Of a DNA stretch of 35,541 nucleotides, positions 7,981 to 15,084 are shown piece by piece. The notes beneath the pieces are model-generated. The model did no database searches and was not told the DNA's origin. It saw only the letters and a program-made list of their open reading frames with translations. A program made the translations under genes and the position numbers. Positions within the stretch are counted from its first letter, which is position 1; each line of letters begins with the position of its first letter. The stretch is from Congzhengia sp045576635 (GTDB lineage: Bacteria; Bacillota; Clostridia; UBA1381; UBA9506), in NCBI GenBank assembly GCA_045576635.1, contig JAZNGT010000042.1:1-35541 (forward strand). The letters are read 5' to 3'.

Positions 7981-8598
7981 ATGAAAGTAAATATACACAA
8001 CGCAAGATTTTTACTCTCCGGTGTAAAAAAAGAACATTACCCCGTAAGTACCATGCCGGAGGTTGCGTTTGCCGGAAGGTCCAACGTGGGAAAATCTTCG
8101 ATGATTAACAAAATACTAAATCGCAAAAATTTTGCCCGCGTCAGCGCAACACCGGGTAAAACCGCCACCATCAATTTTTACGATGTAGACGGAAAACTCA
8201 TGCTTGTGGATTTGCCGGGATACGGCTTTGCGGCGGCAAGTAAGGGAGAAAGAAAAGCGCTGAGCGATGTCATCGGCGAGTATTTAAATGAGCGCAAACA
8301 ACTTGTGCAGCTAATTTTGCTGGTGGATTCACGGCATAAGCCCACAGAGGACGATATTCGTATGGCAGAGACAATCAAAAGCGCAGGCGGTATGGCAGTT
8401 GTAATTGCCACAAAAACCGATAAGTTATCCAAAAAGCAACTCGAAGAAAGTTTAGACAGAATCATCGAAACATTAAATCTTACTGACGGCGATGTGTTGC
8501 TCCCGTTCTCTACCAAAACGATGGAGAGCGCGGAATACTTCTGGGATTATATTTATGACTATGTTTTATATGACGACGAAGAGGAAGGGGAAGCGTAA
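7981..8598 (+). CDS. engB: Ribosome biogenesis GTPase EngB/YsxC
   Basis: Small TrmE-Era-type GTPase needed for assembly of the 50S ribosomal subunit. In 205 residues the G motifs are clear: G1 GRSNVGKSS (about residues 31-39), G2 TPGKTATINF, G3 DLPGYGFA and G4 TKTDK. The ribosome-binding site AAGGAG overlaps the stop codon of lon, 6 bases before the ATG, so the two genes are coupled. The C-terminal tail is acidic (DDEEEGEA). Confidence 0.96.
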   Translation: MKVNIHNARFLLSGVKKEHYPVSTMPEVAFAGRSNVGKSSMINKILNRKNFARVSATPGKTATINFYDVDGKLMLVDLPGYGFAAASKGERKALSDVIGEYLNERKQLVQLILLVDSRHKPTEDDIRMAETIKSAGGMAVVIATKTDKLSKKQLEESLDRIIETLNLTDGDVLLPFSTKTMESAEYFWDYIYDYVLYDDEEEGEA

Positions 8599-8599
8599 A

Positions 8600-9091
8600 A
8601 TGGTTCAGGAAAAAGAAAAAATATTAAGACTCATTGAACGGGACGTTCATTTATCACCCGAAGAAATTGCAGTTATGCTCGGAAAAGACAAGGCATATGT
8701 TGAAAGCGTTTTGAGAGAGTGCAGAGAAAATCAAACGATTTTAGGCGAAAAAACGATCATTGACTGGGAAAAAACTGAGCGTGAACTTGTTTCTGCCATC
8801 ATTGAACTGAAAGTTACGCCCGAGCGCGGTGCTGGCTTTGACAAAATTTCAGAACGCATTTATCAGTACGATGAAATTTCGTCTGTATATCTGGTTTCCG
8901 GAAATTTTGATATTGCGGTTATCGTAGAGGGAAAAACACTAAAAGAGGTTGCACTGTTCGTCGCCGAAAAACTTGCTCCTATGGAAGAAGTCATCAGCAC
9001 CTCAACCAACTTTATTTTAAGAAAATATAAGACAGAGGGCGTTATTTTAAACAAAAAAACCGAAGATGATCGTGAGATGATAACATTATGA
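8600..9091 (+). CDS. Lrp/AsnC-family transcriptional regulator
   Basis: A 163-residue regulator with an N-terminal winged helix-turn-helix (about 5-50, LSPEEIAVMLGKDKAYVESV) and a C-terminal RAM/AsnC ligand-binding domain (about 65-145, with VYLVSGNFDIAVIVEG). It begins at the ATG at 8600, one base after the engB stop, with AAGGGG upstream; a longer in-frame reading back to 8492 overlaps engB and is not real. Its stop overlaps the start of the next aminotransferase in an ATGA. The same regulator-aminotransferase pairing is known in Bacillus subtilis (YugG-YugH, AlaR-AlaT), which suggests control of alanine transamination. The ligand is inferred. Confidence 0.92.
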   Translation: MVQEKEKILRLIERDVHLSPEEIAVMLGKDKAYVESVLRECRENQTILGEKTIIDWEKTERELVSAIIELKVTPERGAGFDKISERIYQYDEISSVYLVSGNFDIAVIVEGKTLKEVALFVAEKLAPMEEVISTSTNFILRKYKTEGVILNKKTEDDREMITL

Positions 9092-10254
9092 TACAGTACG
9101 AAAATTTAATTTCGAACGCTGCAAAAACCATTGAGCCGTCCGGCATCAGAAAGTTTTTTGATTTGGCAGCAGAAATGAAAGACGCAATATCCTTAGGTGT
9201 TGGCGAACCTGACTTTGTCACACCGTGGCATATCAGAAACGAAGGCGTTTATACCCTTGAAAAAGGAAGAACGCACTATACTGCAAATGCAGGACTTTTA
9301 GAACTTCGATGCGAAATTTCAAATTATATCAAACGTAAAACGGGTGCATTCTACAATCCGAAAAACGAGATTTTAGTAACGGTTGGCGGAAGTGAGGCGA
9401 TTGACCTTGCAATTCGTGCGCTTGTAAATCCCGGTGATGAGGTTTTAATTCCCGAGCCCAGTTTTGTTTGCTATAAGCCGTGCACCATTTTGGCGGGCGG
9501 CACACCGGTTCCGGTTGTGACAACGGTTGAAAACAAGTTTAAACTTACAAAGGAACAACTGAAAAACGCAATTACACCGAAAACAAAACTCCTTATTTTG
9601 CCGTATCCCAACAATCCCACGGGCGGCATTATGACAAAAGAAGAGTTAGAGGAAATTGCAGATGTACTTCGCGGTACCGATATTTTAGTATTGACGGATG
9701 AAATTTATTCCGAGCTTACTTACGGAAGAGAGCATACTTCCATTGTTTCCATAGAGGGCATGCAGGAGCGCACAATCTATGTAAATGGTTTTTCCAAAAG
9801 CTATGCAATGACGGGATGGCGTTTAGGCTATGCCGCAGCGCCTGCACCTATTATGCAGCAGATGATAAAAATTCATCAGTTTGCAATTATGTCGTCTCCT
9901 ACCACGAGTCAGTATGCTGCAATTGAAGCACTTAAAAAAGGCGATGACGACATAGCAAAAATGCGCGAGGAATATGATTACAGAAGACGAACCATCGTAG
10001 ACGGATTTAATCAGATGGGACTTACCTGTTTTGAGCCGGAAGGCGCATTTTACGTATTTCCTGATATCAGAAGTACCGGTATGACATCTTCTGATTTTTG
10101 TGAAACGCTTTTAAGACAGGAAAAGGTTGCGGTTATCCCCGGAACTGCATTTGGAGAAAGTGGAGAAGGGTTTATCCGTTGTTCTTATGCGTACTCTATC
10201 GCAAATATAAACGAAGCGCTTACGAGAATTGAGCGGTTTGTAAAGAGCCTTTAA
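9088..10254 (+). CDS. PLP-dependent aminotransferase class I/II, AlaT/YugH-like
   Basis: Fold-type I aminotransferase of 388 residues. It shows the substrate and PLP contacts of the aspartate/alanine aminotransferase group: YPNNPTGG, DEIYSEL, GFSKSYAMTGWRLGY with PLP lysine K237, and the C-terminal carboxylate-binding arginine in GFIRCSYA. It is translationally coupled to the upstream Lrp-type regulator through ATGA (9088-9091). That pairing, and similarity to Bacillus YugH, favour alanine-pyruvate or general 2-oxo acid transamination. An aspartate or aromatic substrate cannot be excluded from sequence alone. Confidence 0.9.
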   Translation: MIQYENLISNAAKTIEPSGIRKFFDLAAEMKDAISLGVGEPDFVTPWHIRNEGVYTLEKGRTHYTANAGLLELRCEISNYIKRKTGAFYNPKNEILVTVGGSEAIDLAIRALVNPGDEVLIPEPSFVCYKPCTILAGGTPVPVVTTVENKFKLTKEQLKNAITPKTKLLILPYPNNPTGGIMTKEELEEIADVLRGTDILVLTDEIYSELTYGREHTSIVSIEGMQERTIYVNGFSKSYAMTGWRLGYAAAPAPIMQQMIKIHQFAIMSSPTTSQYAAIEALKKGDDDIAKMREEYDYRRRTIVDGFNQMGLTCFEPEGAFYVFPDIRSTGMTSSDFCETLLRQEKVAVIPGTAFGESGEGFIRCSYAYSIANINEALTRIERFVKSL

Positions 10255-10274
10255 GGCAAGAAAGGACAGAAAAA

Positions 10275-10766
10275 ATGGCAATGAATATTGTTCTTGTTGA
10301 GCCTGAAATTCCGCAAAATACGGGCAACATTGCAAGAACCTGCAAAGCAACAGGCAGCGTGCTGCACATTGTAAAGCCAATGGGATTTACCATTGACGAT
10401 AAAAAATTAAAGCGCGCAGGACTCGATTACTGGCACGAACTGGACATACGGTACTATGAAAATATAGAGGACTTTTTTGAAAAATGCCCCGGAAATTATT
10501 TTTTCTGTACCACAAAGGCAAAACTTCGCCACAGTGACCAAAACTTTTCGGATGGGGATTATCTTGTGTTTGGAAAAGAAACACATGGACTTCCTGAACC
10601 ACTTTTAAAGGAAAATTATGAAAAGTGTATCCGCATTCCTATGGCAGAAGGAGCGCGGTCTTTAAACCTTTCCAATTCCGTTGCAATTGTATTGTATGAG
10701 GCGCTTCGTCAGCAGGATTTTTCGCTTCTGAAAGAAGAAGGAGAACTGACGGGAAGAGAGGATTAA
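10275..10766 (+). CDS. trmL: tRNA (cytidine(34)-2'-O)-methyltransferase TrmL
   Basis: SPOUT-class methyltransferase (YibK/CspR) that 2'-O-methylates the wobble base of certain leucine tRNAs. The 163 residues contain the three family motifs: NTGNIARTCKATG near the N terminus, FGKETHGLP in the middle, and the SAM-binding trefoil knot IPMAEGARSLNLSNSVAIVL near the C terminus. The preferred start is the ATG at 10275, with AAAGGA 9-10 bases before it; a second ATG two codons later is possible. It lies 20 bp after the aminotransferase and is probably in the same transcript. Confidence 0.94.
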   Translation: MAMNIVLVEPEIPQNTGNIARTCKATGSVLHIVKPMGFTIDDKKLKRAGLDYWHELDIRYYENIEDFFEKCPGNYFFCTTKAKLRHSDQNFSDGDYLVFGKETHGLPEPLLKENYEKCIRIPMAEGARSLNLSNSVAIVLYEALRQQDFSLLKEEGELTGRED

Positions 10767-10802
10767 AGGCAAAATTACTTTGACAATATGGGAGGAATCC
10801 AA

Positions 10803-11039
10803 ATGGCAAAGGAAAAGACGTTTGAAGAATCCATAAAAGAACTTGAGGAAATCGTTTCTCTGTTAGAAAGTGGGGACGCGCCGTTAGACGAGGCGGTATC
10901 TCTATTTGAAAAAGGGGTAAAACTATCTGCAAAATGTCACGATACATTAGAAAAAGCAGAGCAAAAAATCAGACTTTTGACCGAAGATGAAACCGGCACA
11001 TTGCGTGAGACGGAGTTTGATGGTGAGGAGGATAACTGA
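10803..11039 (+). CDS. xseB: Exodeoxyribonuclease VII small subunit
   Basis: A 78-residue helical protein with the XseB signature FEESIKELEEIVSLLESGD followed by LDEAVSLFEKGVKL. The small subunit associates with XseA to degrade single-stranded DNA. The start is the ATG at 10803, 8 bases after GGGAGGA; an in-frame ATG at 10788 overlaps that site and is rejected. In most Firmicutes xseA lies immediately upstream. Here the upstream gene is trmL and xseA is not in the window. Confidence 0.93.
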   Translation: MAKEKTFEESIKELEEIVSLLESGDAPLDEAVSLFEKGVKLSAKCHDTLEKAEQKIRLLTEDETGTLRETEFDGEEDN

Positions 11040-11041
11040 TT

Positions 11042-11923
11042 TTGGATTTTTTACAAGAATTTGAAGCAAAAATTGTAGAAGTCAATAAGTATCTACATAA
11101 ATATTTAGAAGAAAAAGAAAATCCGCAGGCAACCATATATAAGGCAATGAATTACAGTCTGCATGCCGGAGGGAAAAGAATCCGTCCTGTTTTAATGCTT
11201 GCGTGTGGTGAACTTTTAGGCGCAGATACAGAAAAACTGATGCCGTTTGCGTGTGCGATTGAAATGATACATACCTATTCGCTCATTCATGATGATTTAC
11301 CATGTATGGATAACGACGATTTCCGCCGCGGAAAGCCGACGAATCATAAAGTGTATGGAGAGGCAATTGCGACGCTTTCGGGCGACGGACTTTTAAATCT
11401 TGCATTTGAAACGATTTTAAAAAACTCACAGGTTTCGCCCAATATGACGCTTGCAGCGCTTTCTGTTTTGGCGGAAAGTGCAGGTGTTGAAGGTATGATT
11501 GGCGGACAGGTCATTGACATTGAATCCGAAGGAAAATCGGTTGATGCTATCACGCTTATGACCATTCATATGCACAAAACGGCAGCGCTTATTATGGCAT
11601 CTGCAAAAATCGGTGCACTGCTTGGCGGCGGCGGACGAGAGGATTTAACTTCTGTGGAAGAATTCGCAAGATACTTAGGCGTTGCCTTTCAGATAAAAGA
11701 CGATATTTTAGATGTCTCGGGAGATGCCGCAGTGCTTGGTAAAACCGTGGGAAAAGATTCAGTGAGTCAAAAATCCACATTTGTTACCATTTATGGAATG
11801 GAACAGTCCGAGAGTATGCTAAAAGACTATACAAACAAAGCAATTGATTCTCTTTCCAGATATGGTGAGAAGGCAGAATTTTTGATCAATCTTTCAAAGT
11901 TTTTATTAGACCGAGACAGATAA
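11042..11923 (+). CDS. ispA: Polyprenyl (farnesyl/geranyl) diphosphate synthase
   Basis: Trans-prenyltransferase that condenses isopentenyl diphosphate with allylic diphosphates. The 293 residues contain the first Asp-rich motif in HDDLPCMDNDDFRRGKPTNH and the second in QIKDDILD. GKRIRP near residue 50 binds the diphosphate. The start appears to be TTG at 11042, two bases after the xseB stop, with GAGGAGG ending 11 bases upstream; no ATG gives a full-length N terminus. Exact chain length (C15 or C20) is inferred from family membership. The gene is followed by the OLE RNA, its conserved neighbour in OLE-bearing Firmicutes. Confidence 0.94.
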   Translation: MDFLQEFEAKIVEVNKYLHKYLEEKENPQATIYKAMNYSLHAGGKRIRPVLMLACGELLGADTEKLMPFACAIEMIHTYSLIHDDLPCMDNDDFRRGKPTNHKVYGEAIATLSGDGLLNLAFETILKNSQVSPNMTLAALSVLAESAGVEGMIGGQVIDIESEGKSVDAITLMTIHMHKTAALIMASAKIGALLGGGGREDLTSVEEFARYLGVAFQIKDDILDVSGDAAVLGKTVGKDSVSQKSTFVTIYGMEQSESMLKDYTNKAIDSLSRYGEKAEFLINLSKFLLDRDR

Positions 11924-11965
11924 CACGTTTTATTTTTAATTTTTTGTTAAAATTGAACATGACAC

Positions 11966-11994
11966 TTTACTAACGGCAAAATATATGTTATAGT
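11966..11994 (+). promoter_or_regulatory. Promoter of the OLE RNA
   Basis: TTTACT (11966-11971) and TATAGT (11989-11994) are separated by 17 bp. A start site about 7 bases downstream would place the RNA 5' end near 12001, a few bases before the closing helix that begins at 12007-12013. The RNA can thus be made independently of the ispA transcript. Confidence 0.65.
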
Positions 11995-12006
11995 ATCACT
12001 GTAAAT

Positions 12007-12664
12007 AAATTTAGGTGGTGCAGTATCCTAGTCAGAGCTGCTTGCTCCCAGGACGGGCCTAAAAATCCGTTGAAGGGCACATCGATGAAGTTCCTGGTGC
12101 TTGCTTTCGACGCCCAGTCGGGGGTTGGTGCTGGGAGTTAAGGTTTAGGGGCGTCTCGCAATGGCATGTGAATCGCGACCCCTTTTCCGTGGAGACCTGC
12201 TATTGTGCTTCATATGCTCACACAAAGCCGTACTGCTCTGTGTGACTTACTGCGGTACGAAGCAGGATTAAACCTGTCGCTCGGTGCAAATGTCGTGCGG
12301 TTTAGCGGCCGCATTACACGCGTGCTGTGGGCAGCGTAGCCTGCCTTGAGTGGGTATGGCGGATAGCGGACAGACCTTTTTGTTTCGGCCAAAATAAAAA
12401 GGTTATTGCTGCTTGAAACCTTATCTGCAAAAGAGGCTAAGAGCAAGTCTGACTGTTTGGGAAAACCTCTAGGCTGTTCTATATGAGATACATCGGGGAT
12501 TGTAGTGCGGACTTAAGTGGCGATTCGGTTCTGTTTCTGGGAAACCGTTCAGGTCGGGCTTTAAAGGGAAACCGCTGATTTGGCGACATTTCAGCAGTCC
12601 GTCGGGAAATCCTACCGAACCTAAACCGCAAAATTTACCCGGCTGTATTACCACCTGTAATTTA
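12007..12664 (+). ncRNA. ole: OLE (Ornate, Large, Extremophilic) RNA
   Basis: A roughly 650-base gene-free stretch that folds as one closed structure. AGGTGGT (12013-12019) pairs perfectly with ACCACCT (12650-12656), and the flanking AAATT and AATTT extend this closing helix. Inner helices include CTCCCAG (12045-12051) with CTGGGAG (12131-12137); AGGGG (12147-12151) with CCCCT (12179-12183) plus CGC (12157-12159) with GCG (12175-12177); CCTGCT (12196-12201) with AGCAGG (12261-12266) enclosing CACACA/TGTGTG; and ACCTTTTT (12374-12381) with AAAAAGGT (12396-12403). OLE RNAs are about 600 nt, lie after ispA in Firmicutes, and are followed by oapA, exactly as here. In Bacillus halodurans the RNA is membrane-associated through OapA and is linked to ethanol, cold and magnesium tolerance. 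The class call rests on size, structure and synteny rather than an alignment. ORFs on the minus strand here are spurious. Confidence 0.85.
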
Positions 12665-12676
12665 AATAAAGAAAGG

Positions 12677-12715
12677 CGCCGTAAAATTATTTTTACGGCG
12701 TTCATTTTAAATTTT
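12677..12715 (+). terminator. Hairpin at the 3' end of the OLE RNA
   Basis: CGCCGTAAAA (12677-12686) and TTTTACGGCG (12691-12700) form a perfect 10-bp stem with a TTAT loop. It is followed by TTCATTTTAAATTTT, an interrupted U-tract. This looks like a leaky terminator, or a processing/stability hairpin that allows some transcription into oapA 38 bp further on. Confidence 0.65.
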
Positions 12716-12737
12716 ACGATAAGGATTGGTGTTATCA

Positions 12738-13337
12738 TTGTCAGACGACAGTAATAAGCGATTGGAACGACAAAAACAAAATCGAAAAAACGAGAAAAAA
12801 GGTGGCCATAGATGGGTGATAACCGTTGTTTTACTGACCTTTGTAATTTCGTCTTTTTTACAGACGATTCAGGCAGGACTTATGAGCAAGGTTAATCTCG
12901 TTGTGGCTTTTCTTATTTTAGTTTTCTTTATAGTAATCGGTATATTGTTCGATGTTATTGGTGTTGCCGTAACATCTGCAAATGAGACTCCCTTTCACGC
13001 ACTGTCATCAAGAAAGGTGCGCGGCGCAAAAGAGGCGGTACGTTTTATTCGAAATGCCGACAAAGTAGGATCGTTTTGTAACGATGTAATCGGTGATATT
13101 GCAGGCATTATTTCGGGTAGTGCAACATCTGCCATTGTTGTAATGATTTATAGTAAAAGCGGTTTTTCAAGCGAGTTTTTACTGACGGTGCTTTTAACCG
13201 CCGTTGTTGCTGCACTTACCATTGGCGGAAAAGCGGTTGGAAAACGCATGGCTATTTCAAAATCACACGAAATTGTGTTTATGGCGGGAAAGGTTGCAAG
13301 TTTTTTTGCACCTGTGAAAGAAAAAAATAAGTCTTAA
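12738..13337 (+). CDS. oapA: OLE-associated membrane protein OapA
   Basis: A small integral membrane protein. A basic, hydrophilic N terminus (about residues 1-25, rich in Lys, Arg, Asn) precedes four hydrophobic segments, roughly 26-48, 53-78, 117-142 and 147-167. The central region, SANETPFHALSSRKVRGAKE then NADKVGSF, resembles the DUF21/CNNM domain of magnesium-efflux proteins, and a DVIGD (DxxxD) motif lies at the start of the third hydrophobic segment. OapA binds OLE RNA and brings it to the membrane; the RNA lies directly upstream here. There is no ATG: TTG at 12738, 12 bases after AAGGA, is the best start (199 residues), since the earlier in-frame TTG at 12726 and GTG at 12729 abut the ribosome-binding site. 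It heads the oapA-aroE-DUF2156-trmFO-pcrA gene run. Confidence 0.85.
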   Translation: MSDDSNKRLERQKQNRKNEKKGGHRWVITVVLLTFVISSFLQTIQAGLMSKVNLVVAFLILVFFIVIGILFDVIGVAVTSANETPFHALSSRKVRGAKEAVRFIRNADKVGSFCNDVIGDIAGIISGSATSAIVVMIYSKSGFSSEFLLTVLLTAVVAALTIGGKAVGKRMAISKSHEIVFMAGKVASFFAPVKEKNKS

Positions 13338-13351
13338 ACTGAGGGAAATAT

Positions 13352-14194
13352 ATGACTACAACAAACAACACAAAACAGTTTGCAATATTGGGTTCACCCG
13401 TTTCGCACACACTATCTCCTATGATGCATAACTTTATTGCAGAAAAAAACAATATTGACATGGAATATCGTGCATTTGACGTTTCAAGTGATGCGTTTGA
13501 CGAATTTTTTACAAACATAAAAACGTCTCGCTTTTTGGGATTTAACATTACAGCACCGCACAAAATCAGTGTCATGAAACATTTAGATGTGATTTCTGAT
13601 GATGCTAAAAAAATAGGTTCTGTGAATACGGTTGTGAACAAAAACGGTGTGTGGCACGGTTACAATACCGACGGAGACGGATTTTGTGAATCTTTGCTAA
13701 TCGAAGGACATTGCATTCGTGACAAGCATATTCTTTTGATGGGCGCAGGTGGTGCAGCCCGCTCTCTGTGCTGTAAACTGGCAGAAAAAGGAGCAAAATC
13801 CATTACTGTCACAGCAAGAACTATGGAAAAGGTACATATCATCGGTGATATGTTGGAACAATATACAGACGTAAAATTTTACGACACAATACAAAGGTCA
13901 AGTACTTATGATTTTGTGATCAATACCACGCCTTTGGGCATGCATCCTTATGAGGAGAAAAATCCGTGCGATTTTATGGATATGATTTCGGAGCGAACAG
14001 TCTGCTGCGACCTTATCTATAATCCTGAAAAAACCGAATTTTTAAAGGCGGCTGAAAAAAGAAAAGCAACTATTATAAACGGTCTTGGAATGCTTGTGTG
14101 TCAGGGAATTTTGGCATTTGAACTTTTCCATGACATTACACTTGACCGAAAACTCTTTTATGATTTACTTATGAAAAAACTTTCTAATTTTTAA
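13352..14194 (+). CDS. aroE: Shikimate dehydrogenase
   Basis: NADPH-dependent reductase converting 3-dehydroshikimate to shikimate in aromatic amino acid synthesis. The 280 residues show the N-terminal substrate domain motif SPVSHTLSPMMHN, the catalytic lysine K71 in NITAPHK, NTDGDGF at the domain junction, the nucleotide-binding loop GAGGAARS and INTTPLGMHP. GAGGG lies 6 bases before the ATG, and the gene is 14 bp after oapA. In Bacillus OLE loci the gene after oapA is usually dxs, so aroE here is a different neighbour. Confidence 0.95.
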   Translation: MTTTNNTKQFAILGSPVSHTLSPMMHNFIAEKNNIDMEYRAFDVSSDAFDEFFTNIKTSRFLGFNITAPHKISVMKHLDVISDDAKKIGSVNTVVNKNGVWHGYNTDGDGFCESLLIEGHCIRDKHILLMGAGGAARSLCCKLAEKGAKSITVTARTMEKVHIIGDMLEQYTDVKFYDTIQRSSTYDFVINTTPLGMHPYEEKNPCDFMDMISERTVCCDLIYNPEKTEFLKAAEKRKATIINGLGMLVCQGILAFELFHDITLDRKLFYDLLMKKLSNF

Positions 14195-14207
14195 ATTAAG
14201 GTGAAGC

Positions 14208-15083
14208 ATGATGATTCCAAAAGAAATCAGACTGACCGACAAGCCCTTATTTGAATCTATGCTTGGTAAATGTGAAAACTCTATGTTTCATTTTACCACA
14301 ATTTTTATGTGGTCAGTAGACGGAAGAATTTTATACGACATCGTAGATGGCTGTCTGGTGCTTTTCTTTAAAAGCAGCAAAAACGGACTGTGCTGCACGT
14401 ATCCCATAGGAGATGGTGACAGACAAGCGGCGGCTAAAAAAGCACTTTCGTATATGAAAGAACACAGCAAAAAACCGCGCTTTATTTTAATGACGGAAGA
14501 AATGGCAAAAGAATTAAACGAAACGTTTGGAAAAGAGTTTTGCATTACGTCTGTCCGAGATAACGCAGATTATGTCTATCTTTCTGATGACTTAATTCAT
14601 CTTTCAGGCAAAAAATTTCATCAGAAGAAAAATCATTTAAACGCATTTTTAAACACATACAAGTTTTCGTACAGGCAAATTGATGACACAAAAGAATGCA
14701 TTGAACTTTTTGAAAACTGGCTTTTAACACAGCCCGAGGAGGCAGTACGGTTTTCTAAAATGCCAACGCTCCGCCTTTTAGATCATGCAAAAGAACTGGG
14801 CGTTACAGTAGGCGGCATTTATGTAGATAAAAAACTGATTGCTTTTTCCGCGGGAGAGCCGCAGACAGACGATATGGCGCTCATTCATATTGAATATGCC
14901 GACACATCGTTTCGCGGCGCGTTTAACATCATAAACCAACAGTTTGTTTTAAACGAGTGGAAAGATTACACCTATATAAACAGAGAAGAAGATATGGGGC
15001 TTGAAGGCTTGCGGCGCGCAAAACTTGCATACCGCCCCGTAAAACTGATTGAAAAATATAACGCAGAATACAAGGGAAGATAA
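14208..15083 (+). CDS. DUF2156 (phosphatidylglycerol lysyltransferase C-terminal-like) protein
   Basis: A 291-residue cytoplasmic protein with the tandem acetyltransferase-like fold of DUF2156, the same domain that forms the catalytic part of MprF-type aminoacyl-phosphatidylglycerol synthases. Diagnostic segments are YVYLSDDLIHLSGKKFHQKK followed by NHLNAF (about residues 123-150), and the C-terminal NIINQQFVLNEW and INREEDMGLEGLRRAK. It has no transmembrane flippase region, so it is a stand-alone catalytic-domain homologue; the substrate is unknown. AAGGTG precedes two consecutive ATGs (14208, 14211); either could be used. Confidence 0.82.
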   Translation: MMIPKEIRLTDKPLFESMLGKCENSMFHFTTIFMWSVDGRILYDIVDGCLVLFFKSSKNGLCCTYPIGDGDRQAAAKKALSYMKEHSKKPRFILMTEEMAKELNETFGKEFCITSVRDNADYVYLSDDLIHLSGKKFHQKKNHLNAFLNTYKFSYRQIDDTKECIELFENWLLTQPEEAVRFSKMPTLRLLDHAKELGVTVGGIYVDKKLIAFSAGEPQTDDMALIHIEYADTSFRGAFNIINQQFVLNEWKDYTYINREEDMGLEGLRRAKLAYRPVKLIEKYNAEYKGR

Positions 15084-15084
15084 T

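Noticed and set aside
12210..12738. Two minus-strand ORFs (about 12210-12446 and 12469-12738) in the OLE region
   Set aside because: They run through the paired helices of the structured RNA, lack ribosome-binding sites and recognisable motifs, and have unlike codon use.
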